Source: Ectocarpus siliculosus
Taxonomy: Eukaryota > Sar > Phaeophyceae > Ectocarpales > Ectocarpaceae
Reading direction: 5' to 3'
DNA length: 64,000 nt
NCBI GenBank assembly: GCA_000310025.1
Contig: FN649727.1
Coordinates: 7,869-71,868 of the forward strand
The notes under the pieces: generated by a model
Databases searched by the model: none
Seen by the model: only the letters and a program-made list of their open reading frames with translations
Told to the model about the DNA's origin: nothing
Program-made: the position numbers and the translations under genes
Shown here: piece after piece, positions 35,525-48,882 of the stretch
Layout of the letters: each line of letters opens with the position of its first letter
Numbering within the stretch: position 1 is the stretch's first letter

Positions 35525-38500
35525 CTACGTGGCATTTTTCTCGCAACCATCCGCCGGGCTAACCATTGCCGATACGGTGCCTTCTCCCGCGTTGTTGGAA
35601 GCAATGGTCAATCCCATTCCGCTAATACTGTCGTCAACCGATGTGGACGATTCATCCACATGCTCCGGAATGTCCTGCGCGAAAAAACAACAGACGTCGT
35701 GCGTTCGATATGGGGAAAATGAGCATACAATTTAGAACAGATGGGACCCAGAAACAACGAATCGTGGCTTGAATGCAGAACATGATGGGTATTCAGCTTG
35801 TGAACACGCCCGTTCACCTTCTTCTCATCGATCAGGAAAATAAAGGTTGTTTGCAAGCGAAAACAATAGCGCTCGGTTGTTGGGGTGCAGATGATAACGA
35901 ACGGTGGTGCAAGCCACAACACGCAAGTGCGGTTTTTTTGGGCACCTCTTTTCCTCCCCGATGCGATCAAAGCCTCCATCTCCAACTTTTCGTCTCAGCG
36001 ACCTTTCTTCGAAACGATTCTGTTCCTTGAAGATGACACTCGAAAGAGAGTAGTTGTTACTCATCCCGACCCTGTTTTCAAAGTTCCCACGCCTCCATTC
36101 TCTCCTAAATATCCCGAGTCACCTACTACGCCGTTTCAGCCTTCACTTCACTCGCCTCATCTCGAAGGCCATGATCGACTCCTCTCCACCCGTCTGGCTC
36201 GAGAGCCGTTAGAGCCCTGGTGACCAACTCTTTTTCTTTCCGATCGGTATATTCTAGGTTCTTCAGCATCCCCTCCAATGCTTCCGCCGTCCCGGCCTCG
36301 ACCACAATTTTGTGTGTCGTCTCTACACGAAACGAAGTAAAAGTTATTATCAAGACATCACTCAGTCTAGGAATGAGTTGTCATGTGAAGAGGGATTCTT
36401 CGGCCGAGGTCAGGCACCTACTGCGACGCGCGGGGGAGGGAAGCGTCTCTGGGATGGTCATTGAATCTCGTGGGATCAACGAGTCTTGTTCGTGGACGCA
36501 AAATGGTAGCACGCATCTGCACTTCACGTGCCTACCCACCCGCATAACCCGCATAACCCGCATGCATTCACAACAAACACTCAGTCGTGAACAAGAGTTT
36601 TTTAGTTTTTCGAAATCAAGTTGGACTTACCCTGCCGGCTAACGAAGTTGTACACAGCAGCAGAAACGGCGCAAACTAGAACCGGGTCATCTGCCATGAG
36701 GTTCGCCACGTGGACGACCGCTCCAATAGATCCGCGCGCCACCTCGGCTCTGTTGTGGTCTGACCGATAGCGGCGACGGGAGAAAAAGAGGGTCAGACTT
36801 CATGCCGAAGAGCCCTTACCCACCGAAAATGCTTGGATGCATAACATGGGGAGTGAATTGTTCCTGTACCAGGACCGAGAAGGTTTGTCCATACCACGAC
36901 GAGGCGGAGTAGACTACCAAGCTCCAGCTAGGTAGCGAAGAGCACTTTCGTAGTTCATAAGCACACTCGGTTGCGGGCGTAGTTTGATGAATTGGAAATG
37001 GGAGGAGAAACCTGAAGACAAGCAGAACAGATCCGAAGAAAGGCCGTCGTTGCCACGGTTGAAAAAGTACGTAGCACGTCACCCTGTCGTCTCACCGTCG
37101 CACGCCATGTTCGCCAAGATGCGGCACCCATGCAGAGCCACGAGATGGGCCATGGGTGAAGGAACTCTCACGTCATACCTGTTGTCGTGACAAAAGGAGG
37201 TGTGTGGCACAAGATTGCGTCATTGTGATACCGAGACATTCGTTCGAATCCATCAGTTAGCTCGATCGAAACGTGGTGTGAGTGAAAAGTGAGCTTGTCC
37301 GGAAACCTTTGAACAAGGCACCAAATTTCCCAATATGTGGGGTTGGGATGAAAGCGCTCTGGGAAAAGGACGTTCGAGATAGACTCAAAAAGGGTTCACC
37401 TGCCCCAATGAGGACTACTACAGCGTTCTGCAGTTTTCGGTCCGACGACGACGTGATTGAGTGCACTTTGGATGATGGGACGACCAAATTGAGGATTATG
37501 ACTTTTTAGGTTGTTTCTCCGGGGAAATACTCTCGGAAAGACATACCGAGAGGCATTGACGGACCCGTTGCAATGATGATTTGTGCAAGCCTCCAACGTC
37601 GATAACTCGGTAACTATCTTGATGCCTACAGATGTAAAAAAACATCCACCCCAAAAACATTGTATTACGGGGGAGGTAGGGGGCACTGCAGGGGGGGGGG
37701 GATATGAGGTCATGATGACATCGATGTCCCGCTTACGACCCCCGGTCACCTTGTCTCCTTTCCGTCAGGGTCTATCTCTTTCACGGTCTGGGTGATGCTC
37801 TTAACCCCCATGATGGCCGTCACGACATCCTCCAGCCAATCAGCGTGTTCGCGGTCTATCTCCTTCCGAATGCACAGGCCGCTCGTCATTGACGCCAGTG
37901 CAGCGCACGCCTCAGCCTGCGTCCACTCTACGTTGGGGGTCTCTCGAAGCAGCTGAAAGGCTTTCTCCAAGTATTTCTTCTGGCCTTCCGTAGCTCCTCC
38001 AGCCTCGTCCTCTGCGAGTATGTGTGTGTGTATTGCCCACGTGTACGTATATAACGGTGTGTGACCACGCGCACCCATAGGCTGAGAAGTTCGGCATTAA
38101 CGGTACCATTGGCTCACTGCGACAAGAAGTTTGCGGCCTTGCGACTGTCGAAAGGTACGAAGGGGGGATTCAGTTCACACCTAAGAATGAAATTTCGACG
38201 ACGATGGACTTGCCTTCTTCAACAACGGCGATTATTGCGTGGGACATACGAGGCAATAATCTCCCCACCTTCCAGGAGCGAGCCTGCCATGCGTTGCAGA
38301 CCAACGCCCTGCACGCGAAGATCATCTCGGTGCTTGAACATGAGCTTGATCACGTTCAAAGCGCCATGCTCGCTAGCGTTGCGGACGTGGAAATACGCAT
38401 CCGCCGAGATCTGCGGATAACGAACGGTACAACAGATGGAGAAACATGATCAACACGCAGCGATACGGGGCACGGTAAGCTGGAGGTATGCGGAAGGCAC

Positions 38501-41163
38501 GGTGTGAAGAAGCTTTCGTTGAAGCCGTCGAACGCTGGACACAGATTGCTTCCGGTGGGCCTGCCGAGCTCCCCCTGTCGCAAGAGAAAGCTCGGACATG
38601 TTCAACTCTCGTATGCATCCCTTTTAGCAACACAAGCAGGCCCTGGCCGAATTCGTGGACAAATGTTGGGGGCTTGAGTCTTGAGCGTAGATCGGGGGGG
38701 GGTTCGAGTGTGCATCATGGCGGTATAGGCGTTGTTCCAACCACGCCGTAGGTAGCTTCACACGCCATGGGCCGTTATTTTCTTCTGGCACGACTGTTTT
38801 GAACTCACTAGTTGCCCTTTCTCGCCGTAAGGGGCTTGACCATGTGACGCGTCCTTCCTGTTCCTGTTTTCGGTAGACGTGGTCTGCATGGTTTTTTTCT
38901 CGACAAGTTTCAGCAGCGTTCAACAACCGTGTTGAGGCACCCAAACTCACACAACCAAATCTCTAATTCACCTCCCCCTGTTCTTCATGAACAGGGCACG
39001 TGTTCTTGATTATAATAATGGTTAGGGTTAGGGTTAGGGTTAGGGTTTGTCCTACTCACACAAGCAGACCGAAAGGCAGAACTCTCACTCACCCTTTTCT
39101 CGACGAGGCCGTCCATGCACGTCACCTGGCTCCCCATCCTGGCTCCTTCGCACTGCCTGTCCCTCGGATGGGAGAAAGGTTTCGTCTTGTAGTACTTCTT
39201 GGGGTAGAGGAACACGTTGGTGAACGAACTTTCCTTCAGACTTCCTGGCCCCACGATGCGGCAGTGAGGACCCTCGCTAAATTTCTTTGTGGTACAATTA
39301 CACAGCATGCGTTTGTGGCAAGGACGGAAGGAGGGAAGGAATGAATATTGCAGCGGTACGGTACGAACGGAGAAAACAGCAACGCTCGGCCCAATGTGCC
39401 GTTCGAGGTAGACGCACCCCCGGAGAAAAGAACATGCATGTGCTAGTCGAGAAAAAGCGGTCGTCTCCCCCATTCATCTTGGCACTCGGTGGGGGGTGGC
39501 GTGAGGGCGAGACGACCCCTGTCTGCGATTTACGGATATACAGCAGTTTTCGCGACGAAACGAGACATACTTGGGGTTCACGGGAAGACCACCGTGGTCG
39601 TCTGACGCTTTAACTTCTATCTCGCTTCCCTATTCAAATAGCGTGCTTATGCAAACACACGGGGGTGTTTGAGGGGAAAAGGAGCATGTAGGTGCATGCG
39701 GACAGGATGCTGATTTTGGAAACTCGGTTGGCGGTTGTTTACGCTGAAAGAAACCATCGACGCGCTACCACTATTCATCCAACAATCAATCAAGTATGGT
39801 ACGCCATACGACATATAGTGCGTTCTGCGATTTATATTTCGGAGCTACGTGGTGACCCTTACACAAGCCTTCTTCTGTACGAATCGCGGCTAGGAGCCGG
39901 AGACAGAACTTGTTAGTAGTGTTGACAACCGAATGTATGGGTGATGATGTTTTCAGCGACAGAGAAAGCTTATTACCTTTTCCTGATAGAATTTGTACAA
40001 CCGCCGGCGATGCCGTTTGGATGCTTCCCAGTCTCGCGGCTCTTCGTCTGTACGCTCTTCCGCTGTTGCGCTCTGGGGCAGGAAGGATACGTTAGCGATC
40101 GCCAAGTAGTTGCCAGCATCGTCAAAGTATGGCGTATAGGCTGTGTCGTCAAGATTATTCATTCCCTGCCACTATTTTATTTCGGCATTATTTTCTCTGT
40201 CCCCAAGTCTGCTGGAAATGGCAACGTCGGGTTGCACCAGAGTCGCCAAGGTATTGCGTTTGAGGACAGAGCTTGGCAATCCAGTTGAACGGGGCGTGCA
40301 GTGTGGAATAACGCTGGCGTATCACAGTACCACGTCACCTCAACTCGGAGGAAGAGGCTGACCAAATGCTCGTCGACTTTTTCCCCCGGCACAGCCCAAA
40401 GGTCAACGGTTCCCATGCCCCAGGGCTTGTGGTACTGCATCTCTCGGTTGTTTTGGTGGGTAAACGAGAATCGTTCTGCTTCGTGGTCGTAATCCTTCAC
40501 CCATACCGCACAGAGCGCTCTGGCGACCCGCCACCTCGACAGCGCCGCACGGACGTTGCGCTGTATGAGTTCGGCACAGTGCCATCGGGCTCTATACTCG
40601 CTGCCGGGGAAGTCGTCTCTCAGATCACGCAGCTTTGACGTCGGGAAAGGCCAGTGAGAGGGGATGTCGTTGGAAAGGTGCAGGCAGAACACAGCAGGAG
40701 GTGGTTGGAAGTGGTGCCGACGAGCGGCAGAAATGGTTCTCGCTATGTGGTAGAAAATGCATGGACCACCGTAGGTGGTCATGTATTGGGGAAAGGTAGG
40801 CATGGGAGCACACGTCGCGGCGAGAATAGTAGTCTAGAAGCGATATTTCCATGTGCTCGGAAACTTGATTAAAACCCCAATCAGCAAATGACCCCGAACA
40901 CAATGGGTTTCTGCCTATAAAGTATTTTCCCAGGAACTCACGTTATGGGTGTCGACGGGCTCACCCTCTGTGGCGGGAGGCACTACAGCCGTGGGTACGA
41001 ACCAATGTGACAGCGTGCGAGCGCCAGGGAGTGGCGATCCCCATCGATCTACATCGTAGATAGCTTCGCCTGTATAGGTATTGAAGAGAAAGATGGAGCC
41101 GTTCTCCTGCGGGAACCGATCGAAGTAGTCCTGTGTGGCGCGTTGCATTCCAGATCCAACCAT
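35525..41163 (-). CDS. IQ-motif, WW-like and armadillo-repeat protein (predicted)
   Basis: Minus-strand model, 5-prime to 3-prime: 41163-40942, 40632-40339, 40165-39977, 39233-39093, 38410-38269, 38011-37750, 37178-37096, 36759-36631, 36322-36147, 35674-35525; phases agree and give about 595 residues. Exons 1-3 hold WW-like aromatic patches (IFLFNTYTGEAIYDVD; FSFTHQNNREMQYHKPWG) and one IQ motif (IQRNVRAALSR). Exons 5-9 encode armadillo/HEAT-like helices (HGALNVIKLMFKHRDDLRVQ; VALHGCRILANMACD; GAVVHVANLMADDPVLVCAV; VVEAGTAEALEGML). The last exon is an acidic Ser-rich tail. IQ motifs bind calmodulin; armadillo repeats bind proteins. The joining of the IQ half to the armadillo half, exon 4 limits and the first exon are the weak points; it could be two genes. 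Confidence 0.6.
39022..39045 (+). repeat. interstitial telomere-type array (TTAGGG)4
   Basis: Four perfect TTAGGG units lie in an intron of the IQ/armadillo gene. TTAGGG is the telomere unit in many eukaryotes, including heterokont algae as far as I recall. Single or partial units recur elsewhere (about 26870, 43437, 61105). Confidence 0.9.
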
Positions 41164-42152
41164 GTGCGACAGGATATTCAAAAACGGGGGGAAAGAAAAC
41201 ATGGGCACACACACGCACTGGCCTAAACAGCGTTATACGAGCACATGGACTATGGGAACCAGTAGTGCGTGTTCAACTGGAACTACACATCTACGACGCC
41301 GAAGCACCACACATCCCTGCCTATATCCGCACACCCTTCGTTGGTCAGAGCTGGAAACCATCGATTATAAACGCCAGGCCTGACGGTCGTGGGTGAGCGT
41401 GACGATAACCTTTGCTGATCAAAACACTCTTTGCTGCCGTTGTGTACGCCGTCTACCATGCGTATATGCACAAGAGTGCGCCCGCTGTGAAGAAACAAAG
41501 AAACACTGCACACTAAACTGTACAACTGCTGTACTGCTGTCGACATGGCAGCACGCATGCACAACTGCAACAGCGACCATCTCGGTACAATGTACAGCAG
41601 TACATAGAGTATGGACACAGGTGTCCTCATGTGCCCCCAATAAATAACCCGTTGGCCGTATTCCGAACCTTTTCACAACGCAGCATGACGACAATCGTGT
41701 CGTATGTTGGAACAAGTACTCAACGTTCATGATCACTCGTCGTCGAGACCTGACGAACGACTTCGCTTGGTCGACCGGAAAAAACTGACCTGACCGCTCC
41801 TTCTCCAAGCTTGTTCGAAGGGCAACAGCTGGTTAGGGTTGGAACTTGATTGAGATGCCATGCTTCATGGCCGCTCGAACGGTTGTCGGGCGCCGCGAAT
41901 GGGAGGGAAAGAGAGAACAGGCAGGGTCGTGTCATCGTGTCGTCAGTCGTGTGTGGCGAAGAACAAAAGATCGGAATCTGAAACTGTCACATACAAGGAT
42001 ACGAGGGGATCCCTTCTCCCCCAGCCGCGGGTCCCCCAAAATGCGGGACAACCAAATGCTCCGCTCTCCGCTCCTCCGAGCGCTAGTGGCATTGCTCGTG
42101 TGGTCGCGTGGTCGCTCTCTCTCTCTCTCCCTCTCTCGCATTGTGGTGAACC
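41164..42152. promoter_or_regulatory. divergent intergenic region
   Basis: 989 bases separate the predicted starts of the minus-strand IQ/armadillo gene and the plus-strand ERGIC3-like gene. It includes a (CT)n tract at 42114-42137 just upstream of the ERGIC3 ATG and several TACAGCAGTA-type words. No TATA box is identified. Confidence 0.4.
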
Positions 42153-45100
42153 ATGTCCAATGGAGCGCCTCCATGGCCACAATCATCGATGGGGCCCATG
42201 CTGCGGAGACGGCACGAGGCCGTGAACCCTGCATTTGGGAACGACGCAGCTCCTCGAGAAGGCTCTCTATTGGAGAGAACAATCAAGCAGTTGGATGTTT
42301 ATGCCAGGGTAGATGAGGATCTACAGGTGCGTACAGAGGCGGGGGCTGCCGTCACCATTGGATTCTGGGTGCTCATGGTGGTGCTTTGCGTCGGGGAGGT
42401 CCAGGCGTATCGGAAAGTCCAGGCCCCTACCGAGCGAGTGGTGGTTGATTCGAGCATGGGCCAGAAGCTCCGCATCAACATCGACATGGTGAGTCGAGGG
42501 CTACTAAATACTGCTGCATCCAACACCATCATTGTTGTGGCGATCAAGGCGTGCGTGTGCCTGCGAAGCCTGCGTCGCACAGATTGCGTCGCGCAGATGG
42601 TTTGCTGCTGTCAGCTGTCAAGTAGTTCAAGACTCTCATAATGGCTTTGCGGGTCACACCCATTGAATTGCAGTTTGGTGTGTGCGTGTGCGAGCCGGCG
42701 CGTCTCGGAGCGCGAAGGAGGAATCTCGCCGCACATCTCGATCAAGGATGGAGATGATGTTGGGGTGGAGTCTATAGTACACCCACTTGGTGGTTCGATT
42801 TTCACCAGCGTGCAGCTCAGTGCGCCAAATCCAAACCGTTGGCATCGTGTGTATGAGGCACGACGGTTTCTGCTGCGGTTGGCCACTATGCTCTCGGAAC
42901 CCACCGCAACTGCGTCGCATGATCCGTCACATATGTACATGTACTGAAGGTTCGTGACCGTGACCAACCTCACCTCACCAGCGCATGCAACATGTTCCAC
43001 GTGTTCAACTCAAGAAACGCACGGCGGTATCATTTACAGCGCCGTACTACAGGAGAGGACAACTGCCTGATCCTAAGTCAACCGCAATCGACGCGTGTCG
43101 CCGTGCCACCCATTCCTTCCATCACAAACCGCAGACGTTTCATTCAATCCCTTGCCTGGATGTTCATGTGGATGCCATGGACGTGGCGGGCGACAATCAA
43201 ATAGATATCGACCATGGTATGTGGAAGCAGCGACTAGACCCGGACGGTTCGGCAATTGGGGAAGCCTTCATGGAGGTGGTGAGTGCCTAATTCTCCATGC
43301 AGTTGCTCAATGCGCGTGTGGCCGTACAGAATGGTTTCAAAATCGGATGGATACCATGGTACCGTGCTGATCGAGAGAACGTGCGGCGCACTGAATTTAC
43401 AGTTTTTGGGCGCACTGCACACATGCAGGAGTTTGGGTTAGGGTCAGCTGGAGTTCGAATGTGTTTCGATTTGATTCGTCTTCATTGGGAATCTGGACGT
43501 CGTTGAGCCGAAAGGAATTTGCAAGGGGAGTCTGATTGGTGGTGCCGGTATCAATCTTCCTTGCGCGGAAATTCGTTGTTTTAAGAGACAGCTGCGATCG
43601 AAATCAGTTGAGCAGAGCAACGGCCTCAGCCGATATGAATCAAGGGATCGCATCGCACCCTTGACACGCGTATTGGCACTGACGTTGTGTTGGAGTGAAA
43701 GCTGTGCTGATAGTGCTGGTCTACTGGTCCTGATGATGTCTTGTCTGTCGCATGTTTTGTGTTTTTTTCCCTCTGTAGCCTGGCGAGGTGGATGATGACC
43801 CAGCACAATCACTACCAGAGGACTATTGCGGGAGCTGCTTCGGGGCGAAGAAGGGATGCTGCAACATGTGCCGGGACGTAGTAGACGCTTACACAGCCAA
43901 GGGGTGGTCTGTGCAGGACATCAGAAGGACGGCGGAGCAGGTGAGGCTAGCTTCTCTTAAGTCGTGTTAGAAGTTGTGCGTAGTCGATTTAGTCGTGGGC
44001 CCCCAAGAACGCCGGCTGAATAGCGCGGGTGGCCCTGTATCCCACCGGTGAAATTGCCGGGCACAGACTGAATCGCGAAGCCATTCTGTGTTTTGAATGC
44101 CGCCGGTCCCTCTGAAAAGCACCGGTCGTTTCGCCAGGCACATACCGGCGTTATTGAGGGCCCACGGCTGTAGTCAAGTGTCATTTTTGTGTTTTCCAAG
44201 AAAGCTCGACAAAAACAGCAGTACCTCGTGTGCGGAGAACGGGTCGGCGGGCAACGGCACGTGGGGAAAAGTCTGCTGGAAGCACTATGACAGGCTGCAA
44301 TGTGACTGCGCACGTCGTCTTCACAGCTCCCAGATGCCGCCTCGTGTCGTCGTGCTTGCCTGCCTTCATCTGCTGTAGTGTATCCGTGACAACCATATTG
44401 AGACTCCAATCGTGAACGGGGAAGGCTGCAACCTGTCGGGATTCATGTCCGTCAACAAGGTGAGAAACAGCCAGGATCTGCAGTGGTACATACGTCTTGT
44501 TGGTCAAGCAGTATCGCCGACACATTTTCCTTGTCCTTGTCCTTGTCTATGTCTCGTGGTTCCTGCCTTCTGTCTTCGCCGTCCTGTTTCATCTGGGAGA
44601 TTTTCGTGTTGCTGTTGCTGTTGTTGTTGTTGTCGTTGTCGTTGTCGGTGTTGTTTCGTTTTGTCACGTGACCATATGAAAAAATGTGGGCTAGTGTTGT
44701 ATTGCCGGAATCCCTCGTAGGCACGGCCATGGGACCAAAATGCATATACGTGGGCATCGTCAAGACAAGACAGGTGTACGATGAGAATCAACCTCATGGC
44801 TCCTCGGAAGTACGAGCCCCTCATGAGTGTCGTCAGATGCATTTGGCTGTCCACAGGGCTGATGCTTCAAGTTGTTGTTTGCTTCGCGCCCCATTGCCCC
44901 CCCTGACGCTCGCTGACTCCGGACATCCTCCTGGCATGTGGCGCCTTTGGAAACTGCAGGTGTCTGGTAATTTTCACGTGGCTACGGGCGAAGGAGTCAT
45001 GCGAGAAGGGAGGCATGTCCATTTGTATACCTTGGAACAAGCGGTGGGTTTCAACACTAGCCACAGCATCAACCTTCTTTCTTTCTGGGAGCCGTACCCG

Positions 45101-46846
45101 GGAATGAAGCCGAACCCGCTCGACAGAACTTCGAGGATAATCGATGAAGGTGTGAACGTTAAGGTTTGTAGTGGTATTTTGCTGTATGGAGAGATGCTTG
45201 TAAATGAGGAATTCTTCGTGTGTTGATTTGGCACGATTGGATTCCCTGCATGCGTGGCTGTCGATTTGGTACTGTAACAGTCCAACACTGGTCGGTGAGA
45301 AGAGAAGAGCGTGATCACAGCGTGCTGCAGGGTTCTGCTCGCAAGAACGCGGTAGAAATGCGCCAGCCCATCATCGGTGCTCATGGTTATCGTTTCCCAT
45401 CTGGACTTTACTTTCTTGCTTGTACCCCTGCTCGGTTGATAGAAGGTTTATCGCCGTTGGCATGATTGAAAAGCTCACCTGCCAACTAATATAATTCACT
45501 TGTTCTGGTCGTTGCTTGGATTGCTGTATTGGACGATTTTACTACCTCTTGTACGAAGTACCTGTGTTTCTAGAGCGTGTTGGCCATACCACCAACGTTC
45601 GAGGTGCTCCCATTTTACTGCCACCACTATTTGCGCTGCGGATGCTACGGCCGCGATTCACGCCTACACGAAAGTAGCTGGCACTGCTGTACCCTCTCTC
45701 TCTCTGTCTACACGCCAACGTTGGCTGGTCTACCCCACTTGCCTCGCCCTCATGCACAGACGTCGGCACCGGCGCTTTCCAGTACTACATCAAGCTGGTG
45801 CCCACGATGCACTCGCTCAGTCCGCAGTCGGAAGCGAGTGGAAGTCCGTTGCCGAAGGGTAAAGGGGAGGAGGCAGAGCGGCAGCAGCAATCGAGCCTCA
45901 CCAGCCAGTTCACGTACACGTACAAGTTTCGGTCGCTGAAGGGCTTGACGGAGTACCATACGGATCATGAAGAGGGAGAGGAGCAGGCCAAGGAAGCGGA
46001 GAAGGGATTGACGCAGGATGGCGGGGTTAACTCCATTGTGAACTCGGCGCTACTGCCAGGTGTGTGCTGAAACGAACCACCCTCTTACCCTCTTGTCTTC
46101 GTTGTCGTTTGGTTCTACTGTAGTGGGTAGCCTGTGACATCCGAGGTGATTGGGCGGTCGTATGACGCACGACTTGTTGGTGACGTGCTGGCGAACGTCC
46201 TCCGGTGAACCTTCAAGTTGAACCCAAACGCTGTAGTGGGCTGCCTGTGCTCGTGTCTAGACGTTACGCGACATTCGCCCACACCTCACTTGTGCGAAGG
46301 TACAGTATGTCTTGTCTGCATTCGTTGTAGTTGGTTTCGCTTTGTTCCGCGCGGCTCGATGTCAGTATTTACCTTGGGTGATGCCATGATATGGCGGATA
46401 GCCCTCACCCGATGCACCAGCTGGCCTGCCCGGCTTGTGGTTGACAAGCCATGACATTACATGAGCTATGAACTCTGCCTGTAGAGGGTTCGGCTTCATC
46501 ATCGACTGCTGGGCATGCGTGTGCACCTCAAATGGATCCACAGACGATAGACTAGAGCCCTTGGATAGCTTTCGAAAACATGTTTCTCACCCCCGTCGAA
46601 AACACCCCATGCTCGACGATGCCTGCCGCGCCGCCCCCCGTCGAAACCATACCAGGGGTATTTTTTGTGTACGACGTATCGCCGTTCATGGTCGAGGTCG
46701 TTCCAGCGGAGCAGCCGCCGTTCTCGCATCTTTTGATCCGACTCTGCGCGGTTGCCGGGGGAGCTTTCGCCATCTCAGGAATTGTGGATTCGGCCGTATT
46801 CCACCTATCCAACCGGTTGCGTCGGCACGGTGTTCTCGGGAAATAG
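42153..46846 (+). CDS. ERGIC3-like ER-Golgi cargo receptor (ERGIC_N and COPII-coated ERV domains)
   Basis: Seven exons: 42153-42488, 43135-43278, 43779-43940, 44379-44459, 44960-45158, 45760-46059, 46656-46846; phases agree and give about 470 residues. Family landmarks: LDVYARVDEDLQVRTEAGAA then a first membrane helix (~65-85); the luminal VDAMDVAGDNQIDIDH; the cysteine cluster around CGSCFGAKKGCCNMC; GNFHVATGEG; the LLSFWEPYPG region followed by NPLD; FQYYIKLVPT; and a second helix (RLCAVAGGAFAISGIVDSAV) near the carboxyl end. Known family role: a two-pass cycling membrane protein of the ER-Golgi intermediate compartment, helping COPII export of selected cargo. It exceeds the human protein (383) mainly through a charged insert encoded by exon 6 (Glu/Lys/Gln-rich). 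Exon 5 is ended at a GTTAAG donor because that restores the conserved GTGAFQYY. Confidence 0.93.
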
Positions 46847-48882
46847 AATTGAAAGTGACCTTGAAGCGCGACCACGTACCACCCGTGGCGTGTGTGCATT
46901 GCTTTTGTTGTCGAACGGCAGTCTGGAGGGTACAATGTGGCGGTCAGAAGTGTCCGTCGGGCTGACATGTGTGTACCGGTGCACGCGGGAACGCGATGGT
47001 TTCCTTTCCGTCGTGCTTTGTGTCTGGAGTCTTCGCAGAAGCAATCTGGCGGGGTACATTTGTGTGGGAATACTGGAGAGCAAATAGGAGGGTCGCAACC
47101 CCCTACCCTCTTTTAGGGCATTCAAAAACAGCAGTCAGACTGCTTGTTCAGAGCGTTGTGTGTCTCATTTTCCCTAGCAGGCGAAGAGACTTTAAGAATC
47201 CCTTGTGTAAATTTGAGACGTACACTGCTGTAGTTCGTTAAGTGGAAATCGGGGGGATTTGAATCCGCCTGCCTGATATGGTATCGGAAGGTTTACGGAA
47301 TGTTCCGTGGAATGTACGCATAATACAGTACAGTCACACCCAATTATGGCGCGGGGTAGCCCTCGGCTCGTCTAGAACCCGCTCCCGCCCTCCCATTCTT
47401 TTACTACCGTGGATCTATGGGAGGTCCGTGGGGAAATTCTCGTTGGGACATTGCGAGACTGTGGAAAGCGATTTTTCGCAGATTTCGTACACCCACTCTC
47501 GTGTCGTGTCCTAGTAAGAACCGGGTGTTTGAGAGCTGCTATTACTGTAGCCATTAACACTTACTTGGCCGTTGTCGGAAAGCCACATCAAACACCGAGA
47601 ACCCGTCAAGGCTTCAAAGCCTGTTGGCACAGAAGTTGGACCAGCAGGGGAGACGGAGACGGTGTTTGTTTGGAAGGGGTTTGCGGGTTTTAATCCCCAA
47701 GTCAGCAGGAACAAGCAAAGGCCCTGAGGACACGCGCCAAACATCAGCAAACAAACCCTACCCTCGCAGTTGCGGCCTCTTGTTGGTGTTTCAACTACCT
47801 CTTGGGTAGCACACACAGGGTATGCGGCTGGCGTGCCTTGATTTTCATGTTCTCAAGGGTGAAGCGTGACGATGAGCCCTTGCGGGGGGATTTTTCAGTT
47901 CACGTAGAGCTTCGAGAGTCCCGGCACACTTGGCTTACAAGGTGCCAACTCTTTTTTGTCGCCGAGGATTTTGAAGCTACCCCGCCATCCTTGGATGGGA
48001 CCCGTGCTTCAGTCCATCCCCACTCGAAATATCCATTCATGAGAGATGAACGACAACATTGTGTACTGTAGCCGGGAAGTGCCTCCAGCAGTCTCGGCCG
48101 GTCGATGGGGGAAAGTCGCTTCCCTCCCGAGACAAAAGAGGCAAAATGGCCATGATTCATGAATCAACGACAAGCACGCGCGGCTTTTGTCGATACATCC
48201 ATGAGAAAAAAAAAATCACTTTGATTGCAGTAGATGTACTGATTGTGCCGCAGGTACGGGGGGTGGCTTCCTGCCAGCGGCCGTAAGCAAGAGGCCATTC
48301 AAAATGCGGAGAATATAAAAAAAAACCAGCTCATAGATTGTAACGTCGAAACATCAAAAAGCACACACGAACACACTGTTGTTTCATCGCCGAACACACA
48401 CACGATTAATTGTCATATCCACCGACAGCACTTCCATCCAACACCCCCGACCCCTACTAGCCTGGACTCTGTTACTATTGAAGATGAACAACAAAGGCGC
48501 CATGCGTGTCGCTCCCAGTTTTTGGCTCACCCATAGCGCCCACCCGCCACTTGTCGCCTGCAGCCCTCCCGCCCCCCCCCGCTCGTACTCCATTCCATCC
48601 GCCCTGGAGTGCGAGCCACTTGATTTCAAAACAATCGAACCATCCACACCAAACGCACACAACTTGACACAAAAATAGATCTTCACTATCCTCATGTAAA
48701 AAAAATGACCAACCACAGCAAGTAGACCCCAAGCACAACGTGATGCGACGGGGGAAAGGTTAGCTATCTATGTACGAGAAAGGAGTTCCAAGGCAGCCTC
48801 GCAGGACCCACCCCACCCCCTTGCCCGTCCAGCTCCTCGTACCGCACACAGACACCCAAGTACGGAGGCGTCCCATGGGTGT
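46847..48882. other. convergent intergenic region, no gene seen
   Basis: The 3-prime flanks of the ERGIC3-like gene and the desaturase meet here. Frames on both strands are short and lack motifs or splice support. Confidence 0.45.

Noticed and set aside
37510..37600. Extra armadillo-gene exon with a GTATGT donor
   Set aside because: The neighbouring exons already join in phase 2 without it, and its peptide has no armadillo pattern.
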